Below, piece by piece: positions 43,207 to 55,200 of a stretch of DNA of 64,000 nt (positions are counted from its first letter, which is position 1; each line of letters starts with the position of its first letter). The notes under the pieces are model-generated. The model did not search any database. It saw only the letters and a program-made list of their open reading frames with translations, and had not been told where the DNA came from. This DNA is from Chamaelirium japonicum (Eukaryota; Streptophyta; Magnoliopsida; Liliales; Melanthiaceae), in contig OX393557.1 in the NCBI GenBank assembly GCA_947650365.1, forward strand, positions 5,184,464 to 5,248,463, in the 5' to 3' direction. Position numbers and translations under genes: made by a program.

Positions 43207-44476
43207 GTGTTGATGATGACTCGAGTCAAACCCGCCTCCTCGAGTATGTTGTGCGTGCGCACGACTTGTCCAGGTGTCGTGCGCACAACCTGAAGAGGTC
43301 GTGCACAAGATCGCTCGACTTTCTCGACACGTCATCCATCAGAAAGACAATACTCGGGTACAGGCAGTCGTGCGCACGACTGTGTCAGGCAGCGCAGGTC
43401 AGCTTAAGTTAGACACGTTTTGACTTTCCTGTCGGTACTGTTTGAGGGGAATTTAGGGACTAAGCTTATGTAAATTTATTCCCTTACTATATAAAGGGGT
43501 CTAGGGTTGTGGTAACTTATCAATTGAAGATCCTTGATTAGAGAGGAACTTTGTCTTCTTTGAGAGAGACTTGGCGGCTCTTGGTGAAGCTTCTTATGGA
43601 GAAGATGAATCCGGGGGTGGACCGTGCCTTGCTCCTCCCTTGGGCCGTTGAAGCACCCATTTGCAGGTGTTTGGTGACCGATCCCGGAGGAATTCTACTT
43701 GGAGGAAAACATAAATAAGACCCCTTTTTGGGGAAGATGCCTTCAGGCATGGTGGTCGAACCATGGAGGGCGAGGCCATATTGCGGAGACCGAGGCCATG
43801 ATGGGGCGAGTCCGAGAGGAGGAGAGCAATGGCGTTGGGAGATCCGTGTTGCTACGATGATACTTGATCTGACAGATCGTGACTGGTGTGTATCTGAATT
43901 ATAGATTTGGTGAAACTCGTGAGGGTTATCCCTACAGAGATTGCCATGTGCGATCCGTTCAATCAGATTTATGGGGGAGAGAGCGCACAAGGAGACATGG
44001 TTTTCTTCTCCATCTATCATGCAGCATGTTTTGGTTGGTTCTTCTCTGATAGTGGTTTTCGGAGGATCGTTGGTGCATTTTGGAAACAGTTTGGTCTCTG
44101 TTGATACGCATGGTCATCTTTTGTAGTAGAGAGATTTGTGAGGATTTGTTAGAGAGTATGGAGTGCCGTCGGGTGTAATCATGCATGTTTATTTCTTCAT
44201 AGTGGATTCCTAAGGAGGTGGTTGCCGGAGAGAATACGTAGTCCCGTTTGGGGTAAACCTCTGTAAAATCATGTTTTCCTCTGCCTGTGATTTTTTTTGT
44301 GCCTGTGTCGTGACAGATCGATGCAGTATAGGATGCACTTATAAGATCTGGCGTTTCGGGGATCTGCGGCGCTGGACTGCACATCCTTATCTTCACCTCT
44401 TCTCTATGCCGGGCTCCGTCTCGTTCGCCACACAACAATGGGTTCGGCCTAAACCTCTATTGTGATTCTGCCAACA
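43207..44476 (+). mobile_element. Candidate LTR, about 1.27 kb
   Basis: GATGAGGGGGG directly before TGTTGATGATGAC looks like a polypurine tract followed by an LTR start, and TTCTGCCAACA ends at 44476. TATATAAAGGGG at 43487-43498 is a plausible promoter. It shares CGTGCGCACGAC motifs with the LTRs at 4111 and 7466, including the palindrome AGTCGTGCGCACGACT near 43366. I found no primer site or second LTR, so this may be a solo or truncated LTR. Confidence 0.35.
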
Positions 44477-45330
44477 ATTTTGCTTCATTGTTCTTACATT
44501 TTGTGCGTGAGGGAGAAGATGAAGACCTGGCCTGGCCATGTTTTTGGGACTGCCCAACGGCTAAGGAATTTTGGTGGCATGGAGGTCACGTCTGCCTTCC
44601 ATGCTGAATTATACGCGTTGAAAGGCGTCTTTGAAGAGTTGGTTCGTAGACAATGTGGGAAGGTGATAGTTCTGACTAATGCATCAGAAGTTAGAGATGG
44701 TTTGGCGCTCGGAAAAGGGGGTACAGGTGATGTAAGCCCGCTCATTGCATCTTGCATTCAAGAATTGGATCAGTTGAGTGAAATAAGACCAGGGGTGGCA
44801 ATGGGTCGGTGTCGGGTTGGGTTGAGACATAGGTATAAGGGCAAAACGTCTAACCCGAACCCGACCCGTTTAATAAACAGGTCAAAAACTTAAACCCAAA
44901 CCCGACCTGCCTAATAAACAGGTTGACCCGATCTATTTACTAAACGGGTCGGGTTGGGTCAACAAAACCCATGTAAACCTGTCGGGTTGGGTCAAGACAA
45001 GTCGATTTTGGGCTGGGTTTGATCAGCTTGGGTCAGGTTGATTCGGGTTGGCTCGGTTCAGGTCGGGTCGGGTTGACACGACCCATTTGGTAAACGGGTC
45101 AAGTCGGGTCAATCGGGTTATAAGTACAAACCCGAACCCGACCCATTAAATAAACGGGTCAATCGGGTGACCCGTTTATGACCTACCCGTTTAGGCCAAA
45201 CCCAAACCCGCTAACTTTGGGTCGGGTTGGCAGGTCGGGTCAAGGATTGCCACCCCTAGATAAGAGACAAAATGAGTGGCTAGATAGGTGGTGAACTGGC
45301 TCGCAAGTGAGGCCCGGCCGTACGGTCAGG
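44477..45330 (+). pseudogene. RNase H (RVT_3) fragment of a LINE, split by a MITE
   Basis: The frame 44530-44790 encodes EVTSAFHAELYALKGVFEEL, then KVIVLTNASEVRDGLALGKG and LIASCIQELDQL, the second half of a LINE-type RNase H. After the MITE, about 45270-45300, VVNWLASEA matches the end of this domain. The upstream catalytic part is degraded by frameshifts. The reverse transcriptase is not seen. Confidence 0.55.
44790..45258. mobile_element. hAT-type MITE (GGGTCGGGT family) in an RNase H fragment
   Basis: Ends CAGGGGTGGCAATGGGTCGG and GGATTGCCACCCCTA bound 469 bp. Flanks AATAAGAC and GATAAGAG match at 6 of 8. It is the same family as 25691-26153, with the same GACCCGTTTA-type interior. Confidence 0.75.
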
Positions 45331-46290
45331 AAGGTTGTTGGGAATCGCAATTCCCGAATGTATTGTATGATCTTGTGTGGGAGGACCTTCAGGTCATTGC
45401 ATAATGGCCACATTTGGGAATCGCAATTCCCGAATGCATTTTTTTTTTGGGAAAGTATATGTACAGAACCTAGAGGAAGGGATTTAGGGTTCGATCCGGG
45501 GTTTGCAGCTCACTTGATCCCGGATTATTTTACACCAAGTTGGATGCAGAACTCTCGGGTGCGTCGAGTATCACAGAAGATGATGGGAAAGCTAGGTTAC
45601 TTGTGCAAACCAATCCATTACGAGGAAAACTTCATATTCACCCACCGTTACCGGCTAGACTTTCATCATGGTCCGTTTTTAACCTAAAGCCCGAAATGTC
45701 CATTTTACCCTAAACGACCGAGTATACCCACCCACATTTGCTCCATAATTAAGGATTATTTGTTTGATTCTCGACCCTAAACAAGTGTGAAATCATCCCA
45801 ATTAAACCACCGAATGAAAGTACCCAGTCAAGCGATGAATATAACCCCCCCCCCCCAAATAAACATCAATTAACCTGCAGAGCTGATTTGCAAAAGCAAC
45901 CTATTTTTCAGGGATCAGAATGTAAATATAAGGTTTGTAGGGGTTAATATACAGTATGCAAAAATCTTCAGAATTTACATACTGTCGAACAAAGCATTAT
46001 CCAATCAAAATATCAAGGAATAGCTTCATACCCTGCCACTGAGATAAAAGAGTTCGCCAATACATGAAGATTCCTGTATACCGTCTCCACACGATAAACT
46101 GGGTCTTATTACGTTACATCAAGGCTCTCTCACTTGATCCATTGAGCAGGGTTTAAAATCAAAAATACCTCTAAAAATCTATAAAATTCCCAATAAAGAA
46201 TCTCATCGAGCCCCCAAAGAATAGCATCACCATGATCACAGCCATTCAATTGACTCGGCTGACCACTTCCAGAGCTCCGAGAGAAAATAA
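45331..46290. other. Intergenic region 3' of the SUF4-like gene
   Basis: TGGGAATCGCAATTCCCGAA occurs at about 45340 and 45416 and is itself palindromic (GGGAAT/ATTCCC). A poly-C run lies near 45846. The last few hundred bases are presumably the 3' untranslated region of the minus-strand gene. Confidence 0.4.
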
Positions 46291-49200
46291 CTAGAACGCC
46301 ATACGACCAGCGAGCCTGCTTTCAGATATCCTCCGGCCTATAGCAGCATCGATGGAGTTCATCTGAAAATACGCAGCAACAACGGCGAAATCAGTCAGAA
46401 AATTCAACGATTGCCCATTGAACAGATGATCGAGATAATCAACCCTTGTTTTCAGATCTATGCAAGAGGTAGCTAACTTGCTGACTGAATTGAAAGCTGA
46501 CCTGTACCCAAATTTCTGCTCGCACACTGATCAAAACAGTTAACAAAGATATGCTACGAATGCCGGGGGCACATTCTTGTTCCACCCCCACCCCAAAAGC
46601 AATAGGGATAATGAATATACAACATTAACAAGAACAAAAAATATGAATCAAAACATGATACATACACATCTTCGCATGGGGCCTGGTGCTAGGTGTGAGA
46701 ACCCTCGAGTCATTTGCAGCGCAAGTTGTCAGATTCGTACAACTAAAACTAACTAGCAGCAAGATAAAAGTGAATACCTACTTGAACATTTTTGATGCCC
46801 ACGAATCGGACGGATTACGTGCGAAGCAGAGAGGGTGATTAAAGAAAGAGAACCAGGTTCCCCAACAAGCACATGGTTGAAACTATAATAGAATAAGATA
46901 AAAAAAGGCCTCTAGTTATTGATTTTAGGGCAAATTACCAAAAAATCCCCTGTACTATACAACTCTTCTCGTATTGGGCCCTCAACTTCTTCTTTTATGA
47001 ACAATTTGAAGCCTGAACTATGCCCCGTCTGCATTTGGCCCCCACACTCAACTTTTTATCCCGAAAATAACTTGTCAATTTCCAATAAGACTAATGATTT
47101 TTGGATTGATAAGAGTATTTTCGGGATAAAAAATTGAGTGGGGGGGCCAAATGCAGATGGTATAATTCAGGGTTCAAATTGTTCAATATAAAAAAAAAAA
47201 ATTAAGACCAATATGAAATGAGGTGTCTAGTTCAGGGGAGGTTTTTGTAATTTTCCCTTGATTCTAAAGGTTATATAGTCTTCCGAGATGGGAACTTAAT
47301 TATTTCAGTATTGTAGTAGAATGGTATCAAAAAATTCACAGAAATACCTCTTAGAGTATTAAGGCAAAAAATTAGTTGAATATTCCCTACCTGCAAACCA
47401 ACTTGCACATCCATTCGAATGAATATATACAAAGGCAGTTTTAACTTACCTGGCTAGTTTCATCATGCACCTGATACTTCAAGAGGGACAGTCTTCTTTC
47501 CTCCTGCACAATGGACATGTTAAAAGGGAAGCATTAGCAAAAACAATTTGAATCATTCCAAAAATTAGGAAACAAAAAAAAAAAAGAATGGGAATAACAG
47601 TTCAAGCTAGACACCAATAAAGCCAAAGTCAAAAAAATTAACCATGGACATCGCCTCATCATCCCAAACCAAGTAGACTTCATTGGTGGCTGGCTGGGTA
47701 GCAGGGCCTTTGTTGGATATCACAGGTGGAGGGCCAATCGAAGGGGCACCAGTGTATGGACCAGAAGCATACATATGTGAATGAATGTAGGATGCCTCAC
47801 CTGAAGCAAGGGAGGTAAAGGTAATTCAGCTAGATCAATATATAGACCAGGGGGAAAATGGTTACCTAGCAAGATTTTACAATATATAAATTCCCAACTG
47901 AAGTCTTCACACTAGTAATTTGGAGTATAACCACAAGGACATTTGAAAGTTTGAAGATTTATAATAGGCATGTTACCGATGCTTATCTGGTCAGTAGTCA
48001 CTGGTTACAGCCATAAAACATCGGAAATGGGTAAGTAATCTATCACAAGAGTTTGAATGCCCGATTTTAGCATATCACTTTTTCTGTTAAATAAATATGC
48101 TGAAACAAAGGATAACATTCCATAGAAAAAGATTGCTTTGATTCATTTGTAAAACATAATTTGTTTCTCTATTAACGGTTGGCGAAGAAGAATAGTTTTT
48201 TCATTGTGTTCAGATATTCGGAGAAGAAATGAAATCATGCTGATGTAAATTAAAAAATTCAAGAACCCACAAACCAAGAACCTGAAGCATGACCTCACGG
48301 GGGAACAGATCACCAAACCCGCTGCCTACCACAAATCTAAGCGTTGGATTCGCCATGAAGGAATTCCAAGGATGATATAGAATTTTTCTTCATGGATCCA
48401 CCCAGGGGAAAAATTGTGGAGTTTCTTACTAATCATCACAAGTATCCTGAGGTGGTGTCCAAGCATAAATAAGTGGGCACGCCCTCATATGTGGATAAGG
48501 ACTTGCTTCCTAACCATCAAAGATAACCCGAAAAATAGTCATCCTACTGTACAATCAGGCCAGGTTTACAACAATTGCAGCAACCTTTTTTTTTTTGCTT
48601 GTATATGTATAACAGAGCAGGTACCAACCCCCCCGGGCAAGGGTCGAACAACGTCTTCGCCAACTACTTAGATACTACTACCGACAAGATCACGTATGCA
48701 ATCCGCAACACATGTGACCCCTTGGTGGATTGACCTTGTGACCTACCTCCCAAGGGGTGACATCTTGCTGCCACTTACAGTAGTAGGGCACAACTCGATC
48801 GCCAAACTCAATTTGATAGTGAATAATCCAAATTTCATCAATTTTTTTTCACGAATAACTAATTGACGGTTTATAATAAATTTTGTGATCCTTTTGATTG
48901 CTAAGACGAGGAACAATCAATTTTCTTCATCGAAAAGTTGCTATCGAGTCGAGAACCAATATTAGCTTGCAAAACTAGATGACCAAGACCAACATCATCA
49001 CCCGAATAATCTCTACATTGTTGGGAATTCTCTACCCCGGGAGAATTGATGCAGGTCTGGGCTTGTCATAATGCATTAGATTTAGAATGTAGGGAGTCTT
49101 AGTCGAGCCTATTTTATTCAAATTTTAGCATTTTTTGTCCTAAGTTTTAATTCTAGTTGCTTTAATGGGGTTTCCAAAATAATGTAGGACTCCTACTAAT

Positions 49201-52200
49201 ACCCAAAAAGTCCTACTCGACTCAACCTTCCCGAGTAGAGTCGACTCGAAAACTCGATCGAGTAGTGACCTGAAAACTCCGTAGATATAATACGTTACTG
49301 ATATTTATTATATATTTCTATATAGCATAAAACTTAATGCTATCGATATATTACACCTAATATTGACATTTTTATATAACTATATAAATAAATTGATGAA
49401 AAATATAACTAGGACGAGTTTTGAAGCGAGTTAACCGAGTTTTGGATGGAGTCAACCGAGTTTTAGATCGAGTTGTTACAGGTCCGAGTCAATGGGCGAG
49501 TCAACTTGACTTTCAGTCGAGTCGAGGAAAGGGGAGTCAAGTTTTAAAACACTAGTACCAAATTCAAACATACAATGACATTGGACATTCTAACCAACAT
49601 GTCGCACAAGGCACAAGACATCAGACCCTCTTTGCCCTTGGCTCGGGTCATATCAAAGGAACAAATCCTCGAAACCCCCATTGCCCTTGCCTTGGGTTGC
49701 AACGAGGGAATAAGACCTTTGGGCGATTTCAAATCAAACAAATATGAATCTCCATTTCCCTTGGTTCGAGTCCGCAACGAGGGAAGAAGTCCATGGACTT
49801 GTCGAACGATTTAAAACCAATCAAATCAAAATAATCTGTAGGAAAGGGAACAAGTCCTAAGAACCCACTTGCTCTTGGATAGGGTCACCTAGAAGAAACA
49901 AAATCAGCAATCCTCTCAAGATACTTGTAAAGTTTTAAATCAAATCAAGTTTGGTTTCTGCGATTGAATCAAAGTGCAAAAGTGAATCGTTCTGCCCTAA
50001 ACCACGCCCTTATGGAGGGACCAAAGTTCATGTGCAGACCTCCCTCCCTCGAACGGGTACATAAATAGAGAGTACGTCCTTGGCATACTCCAAGTGTGAA
50101 GGATTATGTCATGGGTTTTGGGCCTGAATCGTATCGGATGAGCAAGTCCTCTAACATTCAAACAAAATTTTAGGTTACGTTGGTGTTTTATAAGAGACTA
50201 AGTCCTCGGACTTCCTAGATATTGACTTTGTTCACAACAAGGTAGTAAGTCCATGAATACCCTCACGTGAGCTGTTGTGGACCATTATGCCCCTAAATTT
50301 GACTAAAAAGTCATAGCTCAATGGCCAAATCCACGGACGATCATGTATTTGAACTAGGTAGAGTAGTTGCTAAAATCGTTTCACATTAGAATCAGAATCA
50401 AGTCGAAAAAAACAAAATAATAAGTTCCAAAACAAGAAAAAAAAAACATACAAAGAACTTCAAACATAACTTGTGCAATACTTCGCCATAAAAATAGTTA
50501 AGTACAAGATTATCGATGTGTATTTAGTATCAAGTCTAACTATTTTCAAACATGAAAATTAATCACGCATGTAATGGTGAGGAGCAGATTTCCATGCACA
50601 ACTTTTGAGACCCATGCTTGACCTAGATGTGACAGACAGTCCATCTCAGATGGGCCCAATTATCTTTTTTAATTATTCATTCCTATTTAAGTCGTCATTT
50701 TCGCCACAATTATTTAGGAGACTTGGGTAACAAGTCATCTTTTAGGTGTTTTTAGTCACATATTGCTTGGGGACATTAGTTGACGTAAGCCGGTCTATTA
50801 TATAAAGACATGACCTTTCTAATTTCCGATCAATGAATGAATAAATTGATGAATTTGCTTTAGCAAGTGCTTTCATGTTGATAGGATGAATCTTTCCCCC
50901 CTCGTTGGTGCCAACTATAACAAACCCTAGGTGTCGATTCCTAGGTTTCTTCCTTCCACTCCCGTCTCTATCCGGGTATCTCTACATCTCTTCTCTTTAT
51001 TTCTTTCTCTCATTCCTCACCAAAATCCTTTTAGATTCATCAAAACTCTCGCTAAAAAATAGAAATTGTCATCCCAAAATAGACTGAAAATAAACATAAT
51101 AAAACACACCAAAACCCTAGTTTTTCATCACCAAAATGATCCCAAAGTATTACCCTACCATTCCCCCAACTTTTCCACACAACATCCACCATTTTCCATC
51201 GCCAAAACCTCCTCAATGAGCCTAAACCTAAATCTTGAATATATAGTTAGATCTGGTAATCCTTTCGTATCTCCAAATCCAACGGAAGGATCACCGCCAA
51301 TTTTTACCACAACTTCCTTACATCTAGACCTACCTAATCTCCAAGTTTCTACCCAATCCGAAAAATTGAATACAATGAAAAGACTAAAATACCCCTCTGT
51401 TGTCCTTAAAATCTACACAATCCCAAACCCAAAAATTTTAACCTAAAGCTAGAACCCTTCCTTTTTGGCGAGGATCCCTTACCCATCCTGCATCATGTAG
51501 TCATCTCACTAACTATGTAGTCAAAAGCTCAACCACAACCCAGGCGTAAGGGTGCACCTTTGCCTAAGTGCAAGCATGGCCTTTTAACTACATTTTCCTG
51601 AATTCTTTGGCAGGCCTAAAGCAACTAGGCATGCACCGAGGCTCACATGTGCACCTTGGCTCACATGTGCCCCAAGGGACATGGTCACTGCCTAGGCAAG
51701 GTGTCAGGCTTGCGCCTTGAGGAGCTTGGTGCGCCTTTGACTGTGTATCGTCGCTAATGAGCATCAAGAAAAAGATTATTATTTAAAACACAAGTCAATA
51801 ATTATTATACATGAATGTTACCTATGCCATCTACCGCTTGTCTGCTGCTACAATGATTCACAGGTAAAGCAACTAATATGAAGAACTCGTAAGAGGCCTC
51901 TTACCACTTCTAATGTAATACTATATACAAGTTAGCTTTGAAATATTAACATGTGCTTTCCAATAAACTGAACAAACACTGAAGGGGAGAAGTGTGATTA
52001 GATACACCATATTATCAATCTCACCCCCACCCCACCCCAACAAACAACCCAAAAAAAATAATAGAAAACCTAATTTTAAAATCAGTTAAAATTTCAAACC
52101 TTGATTACTTGGAGTATGATGATCAATTGCTGTAGGAGTATTGGGTATGGGGTTTTTGCCAACCTCACCATTTAGTATTGTTGGAGAGCTCAATGAAATG

Positions 52201-55200
52201 GTTGCTGGAAGCGAAGTTGCCAAAAATGGTGAACTTTGTCCAGGTGCATTAGTAATACTGTTAATGGGGAATAGGGGTTGGGATACTGGAAGGTTCGTGG
52301 ATGAGGGCAGAACAGGTGGAGCAACTTGAAATGATGGGTGAAGTCCAGTAGTAGTAGCAGTAGTAGATGTCAAAGGAGTGGTCACATTCTGAATAGGAAA
52401 CAAAGGCTGCTGTTGTGCCAGTCCTGTAGGCGCAAGGGGAACCGGAACTACTGCAGGGATATGTGGAAACCAAGGCTGCGGCCGAGGAGGAACTGGCCAG
52501 CTTGGAAGCTGCATGACGAAAGCAGGATTATAACTGCCAAAAAAATAGATTATTGTAAGAAAAAACTTGTGTTATGAGCAAAAAAAAGCTGGAAATTATC
52601 TATTCATGTTTATGAGCAAAAAGGAAAGCTCGAAGCTCTGAAAGATGCAGAATTTTTTTACCCTAAAAACATAAAGTTATGTATTAAATTTATTACTACA
52701 AATTCACATACACTGGTGGAACTGCACCATAAGTTGGCCGTGGAGGAAATGCAAAACCTAACGGCCCGGGCACCATACCAGGAACAAGTGGGACTTCCAC
52801 TTTGGCTTGCTTTGACAGGGCATCTTCATCTGCATGGAAATATCATTATTAATGGTCAAGAAAAATCTAACAAAAGGTTGAGAAATCAAATTCAAGTATT
52901 ATGAATCATTAGATCTTCATCAGAAATCTTTAAATCAACATGTGACCCAAAAAAGCTATGTATCAGGGGAAATACATTTCTGAACAATATAAATAGAAGC
53001 ACATAGACAGTACAATATAAATTGATTTCTTTGAAAACACTACACTGGCATAAAATTTAAGAATATGGGATGAGAGAAAGAAGTGAACTTTAAAAGTTAG
53101 GAGCACTCAACTTGTCTCATGAACCCATTAAATAGCTAGCCCTAGCCTGTGGAGAGATAAATCTACAAACAATGCTTTCAGAAATGGAATGCACTTCAAC
53201 CAAAATGATTTTTCGTTTTGGAACAGGTAGTCCAAACAATTTAATAAAGGTGTGTTCAGCTAAAGATGACATCATCAATAACTCTCCTTTAATGGTGCTG
53301 GTGAGACATCTAACTAGAGGCGAAAAAAAAAAAAGGCTTTCATCCATACCATGGGATGAAAATCAGAACCAAGAAAAACAAGATACAGCAAAAAGGAAGA
53401 TAAGCTAAACAGCCTAAACCCCAATTACACACTAAAGAATCAGCAGGAGGCTCCTAAGATTAGCATCCAAATGACACGCCCTTTGACGCATCCAATACTG
53501 TTTAGGAGGAACTCACAACCAAGTCATTCCTAACATTCCCAAAAATAATTTAGTTTATACATTCCATGAGCATAAAAAAGATGTGGATGTTGAATTTTAT
53601 GCAGTTGAAGTAGAAGGAAAAGAGATGATGCATAAATCAACTAAGATTAGGAGTCACACATGGAAAAGATAAAGGTAAAATCATTCGAAGCGTAGGCCAT
53701 AGACCTAGGCCTGTCAAAGGACAGAGCCAAGGCAGGGTTGGGGTCAAATCAGGCTCAGCCTTTTGTTTCAGAAATCAGAAGGCAGGCTCTAGCCCTTCAG
53801 TATCAGAAAATGATGAGCCCTAGCCTGACCCTTCAAGGGCTAGGGCCGAGAAAGGGCCAAGTTGATATCATAAAGATAAAGATTATCGACATGTTTATTT
53901 AGACACTTGAGCCATTAAGGTAAGGGTTAAATCTTTTTGTTTTCCTTCGTAAACTACTCATGTGCCAGTGCCTTTAGGCTTTTGGTAGTCGTTTAAAACC
54001 CTCCTTTATCCGAGCTCCAGACCAACACTACAACCTACAAGTATTACAAGTCTAAGAAGCATAATATAGTACTATTATTACTAATATCTCCGAACTTGAG
54101 AAATCCAATTCCGATAAGGTCACAGTGAGTGACCATTAATGACTGATTAGTCCCATTTAGCCGCATATTTAGTCCCTTAATAAGTAATATATATATTTAT
54201 AATAGTTTACGTGTATGGAGGGCAAGGCTAGGGAGGGTCGGGCCATAGGTTTCCCTAGCCTGGCCCTCATTATGGAGTGCTTAGAACATAGACCCCATGA
54301 GTCCATCACTAAATACAAGGGGAAGGGTTAGACGCCGTGGTCACAAAACCCAGCCATCGTGGGTGTTGAACCTGCTTATAACACAAATATAATGACAAAT
54401 TTAAGCCTCATATGCATGCAAAACTGATTAATGCTTCCGAGATTTCTATCTTAGCTAATTTTATTCTCTTTTTGCATTGACCTCAATTAAATATCACGAT
54501 AATCCTGTAAGCTAGATCAGACTAAATTAGCATCTAATATGGTTATGCACATAAAGAGTATCTTAGTTGAATTCATCTTAGATGGTCTAACTTAGACTTG
54601 TTACTTCTTTTTCTGTTCCTTTGTGCAACTATAAGGGAAACTCAGAAGATAGATGCAGACATGAATTTAAAAGCTACCTAAAATCAGATTATGCTTAATA
54701 TGAGACTGAAATGTTGGTAAACTTAGTATTACTAATTTGCGATCAATTAGAAATCTTGGTATATGTTTAGGGTGTATTAGCCTATTGGGTTTCTTTTTGG
54801 AGTTGATAGTTCTAAAATTGAGCTTTTCATTGGAAATCTACTTTGAGATTCAAGAGTGTGATTTTGTTCCCTCATGGGTAGGCATTACCGTGACTCCCAT
54901 TGGTATGGTCCCACAAGTCACCAGTGGCACCGCTCAAATCACCAATGATATTCAAGCTATTACTGGAGGCTTGTCGGGCCAGACCAATGGAAGCCAAGGT
55001 AATGCCTAACCTTGGGTGAACAAAATTGCACTCGAGATTCAATTACACTTTAGACATCACAAAGTGATAAACTAAGACCAGTGTGTGTTCTAAAATTATT
55101 ATGCGGCTCAAAGGGATGAGACCAATGTTGTCAGAACCGGACCGGAGGATGAACCGGTTTGTGTACCGGTCCGGTTCGACCGGCCGGTCCGGTCCGGTTC

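Noticed and set aside
48414..48671. Plus-strand frame inside the SUF4 intron
   Set aside because: No domain, low-complexity C runs, and antisense to a transcribed gene.
52141..52577. Plus-strand frames over SUF4 exon 52100-52533
   Set aside because: They are shadows of the Pro/Thr-rich minus-strand exon.
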